From: Neckera pumila
Taxonomy: Eukaryota; Streptophyta; Bryopsida; Hypnales; Neckeraceae
Direction of reading: 5' to 3'
Assembly: GCA_963969595.1 (NCBI GenBank)
Contig: OZ018408.1
Coordinates: 45,013,022-45,077,021, forward strand
DNA: 64,000 nt
Of the stretch, positions 21,669 through 32,644 are shown piece after piece. Every line of letters begins with the position of its first letter. The first letter of the stretch is position 1. Below the pieces are notes generated by a model, which was given only the letters and a program-made list of their open reading frames with translations, had not been told where the DNA came from and did no database searches. A program made the position numbers and the translations under genes.

Positions 21669-22616
21669 TTAACCCCTAAAGGACTGAACATGCTTTTTTG
21701 AGAACATAGCTTTTTTGGGCAGCTCACTACAAGCGGAGATTTTATTTTTTTTTCTTTGAAATTTTCACACAACATTTTCCTGAGGAGTAGCTTTAAGGCC
21801 CAATAATTTTCATAACTTTTGATTACAAGATTAAAAAGTTATTGCATGATATGCCGTTTTCATTGCTCGGTGGGCAGCTCGGGCAGCAAAAGAAAATTCA
21901 TTAAAAATCACTTTTTTTAAAAATAAAAATTTGAAATTGGTTCTTTAGATTTATATGTACGCGAGAAGCTTTGAATCATTCCATTTGGATCTATGAGTCA
22001 AAAGTTATGAGGATTCTTAGTTTGAGGGTAGTTATGGAATCTCAACTCTAAAATAAACTTTGAAGTCCTTTATTTCACTCAATTTTCAATTTTTTGTTGA
22101 AAAAAAATAAAAACCTTGGGTGTAGATTGTTTATTACAACATTACAACCGTTGGGATTGGCATTTTTCAATTCCATAAACAAATTCTTAACAATTTAGTG
22201 TTTTGAATCATTCTCTACCTCTTCCTACTTACTATTTTTTTCCTATATGTTGTACAATTCTAAATGATCTGAATTTTTTTCAAGCATGTATCCAACTTGT
22301 CTAGGAAAATGAATCCAAAGAGTAACCACCATTTTGGACATTTTTTCATACAAATGTGACCTTGTGAAGGGCAGCTGCCCGGATTTTCGCAGGGACAAAA
22401 AAAGGATTTTTGTCAATTCAACTGCTATTATCTTGCAATCCACACGGTGGAAAATTCTGAAATTTTTTCCACATCTTCTCAAAAAAGTTTACTACAAGAT
22501 CTAATGGTTACATGTGTCCAAAAATATTTTTTTTTCTGAAATTTGATACTTGTATTAGAAATGGCAGTTTTGGAGCGGTTTTGGTGAAACCATAGTCAAG
22601 AACCTTTAGGGGTTAA
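21669..22616. mobile_element. TTAA-flanked element P6 (type copy)
   Basis: TTAA (21669-21672) precedes CCCCTAAAGGACTG. The right end is AACCTTTAGGGG followed by TTAA (22613-22616). The homologous position in the ERF copy 2 segment (38112-38140) is unoccupied and reads GGCATTGTTAAGTTGTG with a single TTAA. The element is therefore the 940-bp interval between the TTAAs, and TTAA is its target duplication. That duplication and the CCC-start inverted termini match the piggyBac superfamily. No transposase ORF. Confidence 0.85.
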
Positions 22617-22744
22617 GCTGTGTGATATCAGAGGTGGTAGACCTAATCAAAGGAAGCGTAACAAACAATGTTCAAGTGTTTAGCAATGTTTATGTTTCTC
22701 TCAACCAAAAACAGCTCCAAGAATGTATATATGATTATAATTAA

Positions 22745-23146
22745 ACCACCTTTAGTCAACCACTTAAGCGATTTCGTGCATGTTCTGGAGCAGTATAAGG
22801 CAATGTAAAATTTTTCTGCCACCTAGAAAGATAGAAGTCAATGTTATTGTCAATTTTTTGGTAGTTTTATGTCTTGAATTGAAATTTCTATGAGTTTTGG
22901 AAGCCAAAAGTTGGCATGAACCCATATCCAACGTATAAAGTCTTTTAATTCCAATCATTCAAGAACTACTTTCCCGCTCACTACTTTAGGACATGTGTCA
23001 TGACCTTATTCGTCCCAACTTTGAGAAAGAAAAAAAAACATTCCAAGCTTTGGTTGGATAACTATTCCAGCCATGGTTTAAAATAACTGCAACCTACATG
23101 TTGGGTATGGCTTTGCCTGATCAATAATGGGTGGTTCTACCATAAC
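22745..23146. mobile_element. Mariner-like MITE K3
   Basis: Collinear with K1 and K2 ('cacttaagcgatttcg', 'tatccaacgtataaagtc'). The right end GGGTGGTTCTACCATAACC abuts repeat X. Confidence 0.6.
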
Positions 23147-23162
23147 CAATACCTTAAATGAG

Positions 23163-24098
23163 GCTGTTTGTTTTGTTTTGTTTTGTTTGGGTTTTGTTTG
23201 GGTTTTGTTTGGGTTTGGTTTGGGTTTGGTTTGGGTTTGGTTTGGTTTGGGTTTGGTTTGGGTTTGGGTTTGGTTTGGGTTTGGTTTGGGTTTGGGTTTG
23301 GGTTTGGTTTTGGGTTTGGTTTGGGTTTGGTTTGGGTTTGGGTTTGGTTTGGTTTGGGTTTGGGTTTGGGTTTGGTTTGGTTTGGGTTTGGTTTCGGATT
23401 GGGTTTGGTTTGGGTTTGGATTTGGTTTGGGTTTGGTTTGGGTTTGGTTTGGTTTGGGTTTGGTTTGGGTTTGGTTTGGGTTTGGTTTGGGCTTGGTTTG
23501 GTTTGGTTTGGGTTTGGGTTTGGTTTGGTTTGGGTTTGGGTTTGGTTTGGTTTGGGTTTGGGTTTGGATTGGGTTTGGTTTGGGTTTGGGTTGGGTTGGG
23601 TTTGGGTTTGGTTTCGGGTTTGGTTTGGTTTGGGTTTGGGTTTGGGTTTGGTTTGGTTTGAGTTTGGTTTGGTTTGGGTTTGGTTTGGGTTTGGGTTTGG
23701 TTTGGGTTTGGTTTGGGGTTTGGTTTGGGTTTGGTTTGGGTTTGGGTTGGGTTGGGTTTGGGTTGGGTTGGGTTGGTTTGGGTTGGGTTGGTTTGGTTTG
23801 GGTTGGATTGGGTTGGGTTGGTTTGGGTTGGTTTGGTTTGGTTTGGGTTTGGTTTGGGTTGGGTTGGTTTGGTTTTGGTTTGGTTTGGTTGGTTTGGGTT
23901 GGTTTGGGTTGGTTTGGGTTGGTTTGGGTTGATTTGGGTTGGGTTGGTTTGGGTTGGTTTGGTTGGTTTGGTTGGTTTGGTTGGTTTGGTTGGTTTGGTT
24001 GGTTGGTTGGTTGGTTGGTTGGTTTTGTTTGTTTGTTTGTTTGTTTGTTTGTTTGTTTGTTTGTTTGTTTGTTTGTTTGTTTTGTTTTTGTTTTGTTT
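23163..24098 (+). repeat. Large (TTTGG/TTTGGG)n simple array
   Basis: About 930 bp made almost only of T and G on the + strand. It is graded: (GTTTT) and GGGTTTTG units at the left, alternating TTTGGG and TTTGG through the centre, GGGTTGG then (GGTT)n, and (GTTT)n at the right. It lies exactly where the repeat X copy at 9911-9966 has a 56-bp (AAAC)n tract, so it is an expanded microsatellite within repeat X. Long open frames on both strands (up to 379 codons) are artefacts of the repeat. Confidence 0.9.
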
Positions 24099-24345
24099 GT
24101 AGCGTAGACAACTTCCTGACCGTGTGTCCCCCAGCCGCGTGCTTGGTACCGTCGGAAAGCTCTCGCCGAGGAGGGGTGCACCGGCTTGGTTTCGTGGCAT
24201 TTGGAGCGGTGGTGCAAAAGTTATTGAATTTCAAAGTATTTATTGATTAAAAATTTAGAAAATTACTTTTACTTTGATTTTGGTGGCGTTCTTGGTACTA
24301 GGAGTGGAACCAGGAGTGGAACCGGGAGTAGATGAAAATTGGTCC
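24099..24345 (+). repeat. Repeat X core next to the simple array
   Basis: GC-rich core 24110-24220 (GCTTGGTACCGTCGGAAAGC and GGGGTGCACCGGCTTGG), an AT tail, and three units of the 12-bp GGAGTGGAACCR minisatellite (24297-24333). Nearly identical to the inverted copy at 9590-9910. Confidence 0.75.
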
Positions 24346-25343
24346 AACAGCACAGGGTCACACTAGTAGTGGTTAAGTACTCTCATATAGGAGCTGGAGG
24401 ACCAAGCCCAGCGAGTGATCTAGATGCAAACTAGATCATCTTCTTGACACATGCTGCAGACTGACTGTTCAAGATTTGAAAAGACTTCCTCTGCTGTACA
24501 GTACAGTACAGTACATATCAGAAGCATAAGTCCAAGAGAGACATATTTCCTGGCTGCAGTCCTATTGACACAAGCCATTCCTTGCGATTTCTAACCAGAT
24601 TGAAGTGTAAATCAAGTTTAACCAAGACAAAAGTCCCCCAAAACGATTCATTTCCCGAATTCACCCTATATACCGATCTTCAATCACTACCTTATGCCGA
24701 CATGTTTGGCCTACACATAATTTCTTCTCTGCAGGCAGGGCTGTGAGTTTCCCGGGTCTTCCAATGGACCACACAATCACAGCGGAATTGACACCCACAT
24801 TGCAAAATCTGGTGCTCTTCTTCGAAGAACTGCCGTGGCACTCATCAGACCGACTGACAATCGGAACAATCAATTCCTTCATACCCACCCTCAACCAAAT
24901 CCCCGACGACCATGAGAGCCACGCGCCTCCAGAGGCTTGGGTCGAAGTCAGCTGCAGTAGCTTCGATCAGTTAAGAGCAAGGAGGCACTGAATGTCAACA
25001 CTCCAAACCAGCAGAGAAAAAAATAAGGACTAAGGTAACTACACCTAAAATCAACTGTGTTCTAATTGCGACCCCTATCTAGGAAGGAGTGACATGTTGC
25101 TTGAAGTATGTTCTACTGGCAATGATGAGTTAGGTAGGCTTAATTGGTCGCTTTAAGAGCATACTACCTTACCCCTGGTTCTCAAGACTCCCCCAGAGTA
25201 TGTTGGTCAGCTCAAGCTGTAAAGAACCATGTGTCTAGACCTATAAAGATCCATGTGTCCATACTTGTAAAGATCCATGTGTCAAGAATTGGGCAGTATA
25301 GATGAAATTGTCAAAAAATTAACACTCTCTGCAATAAGGTCTA

Positions 25344-25752
25344 AGGTAGGATGCTCTAAAAGCGACCACTTAAAGGCTGGTCCGCCTTTTTCGTAGGTTT
25401 GCATGAATAGAAATATTTTTCACTCATTTTGCGGAGAAAGAAAAATGGATGAAGAACGTAATCCAAGTGGTTTCATATTTTTTGAAGCATTTTTGAATTA
25501 GTTATGAATTTCCTAAGATTTCTGTTGTAGGTACCTATTTGTAACCCTACGTCTCCCAAAATGCGTCCACTTACAACTTCTAAAGTGATTTACGGAAATC
25601 AAGGCCAATGACTGGCTCTTGCAAGAAAGAATACTTTTGGGGGGGGTCAATCAATGACTAAAGTGGTCCATTTAAAGATCAACTCATATCTGTTCAATAC
25701 CATTTTGTAGGGTTGATTTGAAAAAAACGGTTGCTTTTAGAACATTCTACCT
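25344..25752. mobile_element. Mariner-like MITE, AGGTAGGATGC family, copy 1
   Basis: Ends AGGTAGGATGCTCTAAAAGC and GCTTTTAGAACATTCTACCT, about 25 bp inverted with few mismatches, flanked by TA on both sides. Length 409 bp. Sister copies at 51995-52404 (inverted, 410 bp) and a truncated one at 44578-44904. Confidence 0.75.
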
Positions 25753-25754
25753 TA

Positions 25755-26137
25755 CCTAATCACTTAAGCTCCTATGGCGCAGATGGCAAGCAGTTGAATG
25801 CGATGGAGATTTTTCCTGTGTAGGAAGATAGAAAATACTAAGATTGCAAAATTTTCAGAATTTTTTGTGCAAAATTGAAATTTTTGTGAATTTTGGGAGC
25901 CAAAAAGTGTTCCGAACCAATTCCCAATCACTAGAGTCGTCCAATTCCGATCACTCAAGAACTAGCTTCCTACTATCTACTTTCTTGTTATTTTTTGCAT
26001 ACTTTAGGACATGTGTCATAATCTTACTAGTTCCAAACTTAAAAAAGAGTAAAAAATACATTACAAGCCTTGATTGGAAATAGAGGCACTACCGGTTGGG
26101 AATTGGTCCCTGGTTGGAAATGGGTGGTCCAACTTTA
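25755..26137. mobile_element. Mariner-like MITE K2
   Basis: Follows the previous MITE directly. Its right end GGGTGGTCCAACTT-TA rejoins the family C sequence at 'gtgatcaaatttcattcatt'. The left terminus is worn. Confidence 0.55.
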
Positions 26138-26370
26138 GATAGTGATCAAATTTCATTCATTAACTAAGAATTTGGAAATGTAGGATTTTACTTTTGATGA
26201 GTATCAGGGTCACATATACAAAATTTGGGATGTGAGAACAATGTACCAATGTAAGAACAAAGCTTACAAAGGGAAGCCAAAAGTTTCTTCGAAAGCAAGA
26301 TTGTTCAAAATTTTGACAATGTGACTTTCTTTGGCTTGCAAGGCCTACAACTCAAATTTCCTTTTCAAGG

Positions 26371-26600
26371 CACTATAAGATAACAAGAGAATGGGGTGTT
26401 TTAAATGATTTCTTAAGTATAGTCCTAGACATAAGGTTGTAAGCAATGACCTTTAAGGCAATTTTCAGCAAAATTTGACTATAAATACATATATTTTTAG
26501 TCAAATTTTGCTAAAAATTGCCTTAAAGGTCATTACTTAAAACCTTATGTCTAGGACTATACTTAAAAACTCACTTAATACACCCCATTCTCTTGTAGTA
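26371..26600. mobile_element. CACTA-type hairpin MITE, copy 1
   Basis: An almost perfect palindrome. The ends are CACTA(taagataa)CAAGAGAATGGGG and CCCCATTCTCTTGTAGTA, flanked by AGG (26368-26370, 26601-26603). C1 has the site without insert, CAAGGAAGATTTC, at about 5157. Each arm is about 105 bp around AGTCAAATTTTG. The CACTACAAGA end and 3-bp duplication fit the CACTA superfamily. Confidence 0.8.
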
Positions 26601-26999
26601 AGGAAGATTTCATAACTTCAAATTTAATTTAATTAGGGCCTCCAAAGTTTGGAAGAGGTATGCAAATTTTTTAAGCAAATGATGTTGCCCTCCTTGTGCC
26701 TAAGTTGGAACCCAAAACAAGACTAAAATATATTCTTTTTTTTTCAATCCTTGGATCTTCATAAAATTAGACTCCCAAAAGTTTGTTTGTTTCTCTAATT
26801 TTACCAAAAAAAGAAAGAAGAAAAAACAAAATATGATACCTCATTTTAAATACCCAAAAATTCTCAAAATCTGTTTTGGCTTACAAGGTCTAGAGCTTTA
26901 GGGGTTAAGTATATGTGTGTTTGAGGTCCTATATCAAAATTTACAAGACAAAGAAAGGGAAAGGTAGAATAGATATTCCAATTGGAAAGAAGAATATAT

Positions 27000-27493
27000 A
27001 TTAGAGGGGATTTGGAGGCCTTGGAAGACCGTTTCAGGCCCGTTCCCAAATTTGCCCAAATTTGCCCAAATTTAGTGAACGACGGTACGGTCGTGTCAAA
27101 AAATTTTCTTTTCAGAAAAAAAACAAAACATTTTACCAAAATATCATTTTAACATTACAAGAGAATGGGGTGTTTTAAATGAGTTTTTAAGTATAGTCCT
27201 AGACATAAGGTTTTAAATAATGACCTTTAAGGCAATTTTCAGCAAAATTTGACTAGAAATATATGTGTTTTTAGTCAAATTTTGTTGAAAATTGCCTTAA
27301 AGGTCATTACTTAAAACCTTATGTCTAGGACTATACTTAAAAACTCACTTAATACACCCCATTCTCTTGTAGTATAAGCAAAAAAAACAAAAAAACTGAC
27401 GTGGCAATTGCTGTACCATGTCAATTGCTTTCACGCAATCTGGGAATGTAAGGGAACTCGCAGTCTCTCAACACCCCCAAATCCCCTCTAATG
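27000..27493. mobile_element. CATTAG-ended MITE G3, with a CACTA hairpin inside
   Basis: Ends ATTAGAGGGGATTTGGAGG and CAAATCCCCTCTAATG. Comparison with other family C copies leaves no room for a duplication over 1 bp. The internal 'atatcatttt-aagc' site is split by the hairpin MITE at 27153. Confidence 0.65.
27153..27374. mobile_element. CACTA-type hairpin MITE, copy 2
   Basis: Ends CATTACAAGAGAATGGGG and CCCCATTCTCTTGTAGTA, flanked by TAA (27150-27152, 27375-27377). The related element G4, on the other strand near 31100-31118, has the unoccupied site (in this orientation ATCATTTTAAGCAAAA) with a single TAA. Arms of about 105 bp would pair almost fully in a transcript. Confidence 0.85.
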
Positions 27494-28126
27494 AATTTCA
27501 TTAAATTGACAATATTTGGACAATACTTTGGTACAATTCAAGACAGGCGGCCTCAGCCCAAATTTGTACCTATCCTTGTTTGTGACTTGGGAAATTAGAC
27601 CTTTGTGAAGATAAATGTCACAAATTTTAGATTTGTGAATATCACCAATTTAACAAAATTGATGTTAAAGACTCTATACTATCAACATTCATACAAATAC
27701 CATTTAGATTGACATACAAAGCAACAACACTTGTCACATCAATAATTTAAGTATACTTGTTACGACAACAATTCAAGAATATTTTTAATCACAAAAAGAT
27801 AATTACACCTAATTACACTGCAATATATTGACACTTATCTAATTACAGCACTCCAAAATCTTGAATAATAAGTACACACATTGAGTTTGAAAATATTCAA
27901 CACTTAAATGTGTTTACAATAGATGATCTACCAATAGAAGTTTGAATCCAAAACCTATTTTGTATGGTATCCAAATAAGATAGAAACACCTAAAAGCAAC
28001 ATTTTCTGCTCTCTACCACTTAAAAAAATGGCCGTGCAGGAACACTTCCATGGCTCAAAAGTGCCACAACTTTTCAAAAGCAAGCAATGAGAGATCTTGT
28101 GTATAGGTTATCATGTGTTTTCAACT

Positions 28127-29097
28127 TTAACCCCTCACCGCCAAAGGGGACCAAAAGTGTCTTCATATAGTTTTAAGTCCAATTCAAAGTGCTCTAACTT
28201 TTGCATCCAATGTCCAAATTCAATCAAACTTATTAGAAAAAATGAGCTCTCTCTTCTAGTTTGTGTAATAAAAAATTTGATCAATATAAGATGTACTGAT
28301 TTATTGGAAGCCAGAAAAAGTTCACAGGTTCAATTTGAGTTTACCAAATTGCATTTGATGACTAGAACTTTGGAGGCTTGTATCTCCTTCATCCAATGTT
28401 CATTTTCAATCAAATTTGTTGTGTTATATTTTCCTTGAAGTTTCATTATTGTGGTAAAAATTTTATGTCAATCTAATTTGTCTTGAATGTTTGGAAGCAA
28501 TTTGAAGTTCTCGAACCCCAACATTTTGGATTTTGATGAACTTTGGTGGCTTGTTTCTTCTTCATACACTGTTTGTTTCAAGTAAATTTTTCTAAAAAGG
28601 TTGTGCATACTAGTCGAGTTTGTGTGGTTAAAATTTCATATCAATCCAAGAAGTGATTAGTGATTAAGAAGCATTTTAGTAGAAAGAAGTTCAACTTTAA
28701 ATGTGATATTTGCAAGGTTTCTTGGTATTTTTTGACATTTCAAAGCCATTTTGCAAACACAATGAGTCAATGATATTTTCTTTCTCCAATGTATTTGTAT
28801 GCTAGTTTTGAATCACTTTATTGTTTAAAATTTTTTCATTTGAGTAGGTTTAGAAATTGAATTTTACTTCCAAATGCGTTGTTAGGAAAATTTTAGTATC
28901 CATTTTCAACACTAAAACATTATAATCTTGCAATCTATATGGCCAAATGACTCCAAATTGATCATGTCCTCTACAACACATACACTACAAGCTTGTATGG
29001 TTGAGATCTCTATAACTTAGCGACATTTTGATCCAAAACACTTCAAAAGCAATGATGTTTTTGAACTTATAAAAGGCCTTGAGCTTTGAGGGGTTAA
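28127..29097. mobile_element. TTAA-flanked element P7, divergent
   Basis: Begins TTAACCCCTCACCGCC and ends GAGCTTTGAGGGGTTAA. The interior differs from the other subfamilies (repeated 'tccaatgttc' and 'tttcaatcaaa' phrases) and the GG(T/A)CC adjoining the terminus is altered. Inserted in family C sequence on the left. Confidence 0.6.
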
Positions 29098-29520
29098 GGT
29101 GCAACAATTTTCATAACTTTTGACTACATGATTAAAAATTATTGTATAATATGTATTTTCTATTGCTTGACAAGCAGCCTGGATAGCAAAGAAAAGATCA
29201 CTTTTAAAAGTAATAAAAATTTGAACTTGGTATCCTAGATTTATATATACTACAAAAAGCTTTGAATCATTCCATTTTTATTAGTGAGATGAAAGTTATG
29301 AGGAGTTTCATTTTGTGGGCAATTATAGAATTTCTACTCTAAAATAAATTTTGAAGTCCTTTGTTTAACTCAATTTTCCAAATTTTTGAAAAAAAATATT
29401 ATAGTATGTGGATTGTTCATTAATTACAACATTATGATCTTTGGAATAGAATTTTCTTAATTCCATAACTAAATTCTAAACAATTTTGTATTTTAAATCT
29501 GACTCTATTTACTATTTTTT
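29098..29520. mobile_element. Fragment of a P-family element
   Basis: Collinear with P6 from its TTAAGGCCCAATAATTTTC position onward, but lacks the left third and the right end. P7 appears to have entered at that internal TTAA, with later loss of the left part. Confidence 0.5.
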
Positions 29521-30849
29521 GTCAAGCACAAACATGAAATTTTTTTATTGAAATGTTTTATATGTATTTCCAATTTATTTCTTCAACATATTATAGAAAG
29601 TTGCAAATTCTAGGATCTCCACATTTTTGTTAAAAAAATTTGAAAGAAGAATCCAACTAATTGGGAAGAGTTGAAAATATTTCTTTTTGAAATCCAAGCA
29701 TCATGATCTTGCAATTGGTAAGTTTTCTTACATTGAAATGTTAGGAGGGTGTACTCTAATAAGTTAACTAAAGATTTAATAACCCCTAAATGTATTGGAA
29801 GTGCTTTGGAAGAAAGTGATCAAAATAGGGACATTCATTGAATGTAAAGAGTGGACATTAGTTGACAACTTTTTTTGAACTTTCATTTATAAGATCTTGA
29901 ATTTGTCTTCACTATTTACCTACCTACTAATTTTCAAAAGTAGATTCTTTGAAGTAAGTGAGATCTAGGGATTTAAAATTGGAATTTAGGTATTTTTGAA
30001 CTCCAAAAAATACAGGCAATTGCACTTTGACTGCTGAATTCTGTATGTCTACTATTCCATTTTGACTATTATTCTTTGAATTTGGGTTCTCATACAAGTT
30101 AGAAAGATGTGGAATTTTCTTTGAAAGCATTACATTTTCATAACATATCTAAAATGGCATGATTGTAAATATAGGTTGGCAAAAGTAGTTTACACTACCA
30201 CATTTTCCATAATTGAGTTTCAAATTCAAATGTTCTATTATCCAAAATTTGAATGGTAGAGACAATCATATCTGCCTATTTAACTATAACAAATTGTCTT
30301 TCCCGAAAAAATTTAAGATCTCCAAATGTGGAATCACAAATTTAGCCCCAACCCTCAACCTTTTGAGCATACCTCATAGTTTAGACAACCCTAAAATATT
30401 AGGTTCTATGCTGGATCCAGTTTTTCATCCATCTCGAGGATGCTGACAAGTCTAAATTAGGAGATGTGATGGCAAACAAGATTTTCCATCGCAAAAGAAT
30501 AAAACCAAAAGCCCCATCTAAACCTGCAGCTCCCATCAGTTGGAACAGCCTTTTGTTCAACAATCCCATTAGAGAAATTATGTGGCCTCTAGAGGGCCGT
30601 TGCAAAGTGCAGCCAAGCTATTTAAAGTCCACTAGGAAGCCTATCTAAAGTGTTGGAAATGTATTGTCATACAAGCTGACTTTCATAAAAAATGCCTGAC
30701 TTTGCAAAAGTTATTGCTATAATAATCACAATACATAGCAAGGCAACAAGGTGTTTAATTGGCAGTTCAAACTTATTTATTGCAATTATGTCCAATTTAG
30801 CACTTAGCCACTTGCTTTGGCTTAAATAGCCACTTAGCTAATTTTGTGA
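29521..30849. other. AT-rich stretch, two short unplaced frames
   Basis: Forward frames at 30213-30446 (77 codons) and 30466-30648 (60 codons) follow one another on a less AT-rich patch, but I recognise no domain and see no splice evidence. They could be a gene remnant. The remainder shows nothing. Confidence 0.3.
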
Positions 30850-31690
30850 GTTAGAAGAGGAGAAGAGAAGCTCTTTATGCAAATGGGTTAGTGGTAGGTC
30901 AAACAACTAATGTGGGATTTGTAAGTTAGGATTCATAGGAGCTCAACCGCTCATAGCATTAGATGAGATTCAGGGGTCTTGGAGGGCTCCGAGTTCCCAT
31001 GCTGTTTGCTGCGTTTCCAGACTGCGGGAACGCAGCAACAACAGTTGGCTGACGTGGTCAAGCAATTGCCACGTCCTTTTTAAAAATAAATTTTTTTTTT
31101 TGCTTAAAATGATATTTTGGTAATTTTTATTTTTGTTTTTATTTTTAAATTTCTGACAACCGTACCGGCGTTCATCGAATCTGGGCAGATTAGGGAACAA
31201 GCCTAAAACGGCCCTCCAAGACCCCCAAATATCATCTAATGTTAAGTCAAGTGTAGAAATTGTGTTTAAAATTGAACTTTAGACCTCATTTAAGCATAAT
31301 AGAGTAATATTTTTCAAAAAAAATTGAACTAATATAATGTGGAAAATCAAGTAAAATTTCTTCTACAAAAAACCATTTGAGATTTGGAGACCCTAATTAA
31401 AAGTTATGGCCAAATTTTAGAGAGAGGTTGGAAGGGACATTTTTTGGGACATTTTCAAACACCCTCTCTAAATTTTGTCCATAACTTTTTGTTGGAGGCT
31501 CTAAACCTAATACCAATTTTTGGAAATAGAATTTTTGCAACTTCCTTTAGTTCAAAGTTTTTGAAAAAAATTATTCTACTATGCCTAAATGAGATTTGAA
31601 ATTTGACTTTGAGCACAATTCTTATTTTAACTTTATTATAAGAAATTGAACTCCTAAGCAGCCTAATTTACATTTGGCCTCAGATTTTCT
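30850..31690. mobile_element. Foldback family D copy D2, carrying G4
   Basis: Left arm markers 'ggagaagagaagctc' and 'aatgtgggatttgtaagt', central signature 'aattaaaagttatggc' with its inverse, and right arm 'cctaatttacattt'. A CATTAG MITE (30958-31241) splits the left arm. Confidence 0.6.
30958..31241. mobile_element. CATTAG-ended MITE G4
   Basis: Ends CATTAGATGAGATTCAGGGG and CCCCAAATATCATCTAATG. The D3 palindrome has the uninterrupted site CTCATAGTTTATTC (39621-39634). Here CTCATAG precedes and TTAAGTC follows the element with no repeated base, so there is no target duplication. Confidence 0.8.
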
Positions 31691-32530
31691 CTAATGTCAT
31701 ATATTGAAGTTGTAGACTTGGGGGACACAGTGGACGTATAAGGGTTCTAAAAGTAGATACAAAAAATTTAGGATTTTTTTTTAAGACTTTATAGGCTACC
31801 AAGTACCAAAAATCATATAGATACCACTTAGATTGACACACAAAGCAACAACAATTTAAGAAATATGCTTAATCACAATAAGATAATTTACAACTAATTA
31901 TAATAAGACACACTAATTTTTGTCTAAGTACAACACTCTAAAATCTTAAACAATGAGTATATTGAGTTTGGAAATGTTCAATACCTAAATTTGTTTACAA
32001 TAGGTGATCTACCATTAAAAGTTGGAATCCAAAACCTTTTGTGTATGGTATCAAATAAGGTAGAAACACCTAAAAGTGACATTTCCCGCTCTCCAACACC
32101 TAAAAAAATGGCCTTGTAAGAACACTTCTATGACTCATAAGTGCCACAAATTTTCAAAAGTTGAGACATTTTGTATGTCAAGGGTGAGTCCATTCAAGGC
32201 AAGTCTAGTCTTGTGTATAAGCTACCCTATATTTTCAGCTTTAGAAGTTTGTAAAAATTAGTAGAGTGTCCGAAAAGTAGGACACCACTTGGAATGCATT
32301 TCGCTTTAGTTTGCTTCTACTGTAGATTCATCATTTGGACTCCCCAAACTTGTTGCTTTGAGATGTTTCTACCTATATATGGTAACTTACATTAGTTGTC
32401 TTATATGTTGGAATCCTCTTTGACTTCCTAGCCAGTATAAATAAAAAAATCTGTCCATTCTCAAAGTGTGTACCTTCAATACCAGACACGTGGAGTGCAC
32501 ACCTAAAATACCTTGTATAGCAGTCCTTAC
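31691..32530 (+). repeat. Family C repeat copy C4, upstream of ERF copy 2
   Basis: Matches C3 upstream of ERF copy 1 and places the left border of the ERF duplication at or before 31755. Contains no credible ORF. Confidence 0.6.
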
Positions 32531-32644
32531 ATTTATGTCGTCTGCATTGGATGGTATACAAATTAAAGCACCCCAGGTCTCACAATCTTATTGTAGAACG
32601 ACGACACTAATTTCCGGTTCCAAACACCGCCACGTACTGCCACC

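Larger units (their letters stand above)
24660..28126 (+). repeat. Family C repeat copy C2, heavily nested
   Basis: Collinear with C1 but interrupted by four or more MITEs (25344-25752, 25755-26137, 26371-26600, 27000-27493). The part 24730-24990 matches 4600-4760 and has an 82-codon frame, while C1 has only fragments of it, so it may be a captured exon. Nothing recognised. Confidence 0.6.

Noticed and set aside
23163..24098. Telomere-like array
   Set aside because: The units are TTTGG and TTTGGG, not the plant telomere TTTAGGG. The array is embedded in a dispersed repeat and graded in composition.
23078..24250. Long open frames (up to 379 codons) on both strands
   Set aside because: They are translations of the TTTGG/TTTGGG and GTTT simple repeats (Pro-Asn-Gln-Lys-Thr or Gly-Leu-Val-Trp-Phe runs in several frames at once), not genes.
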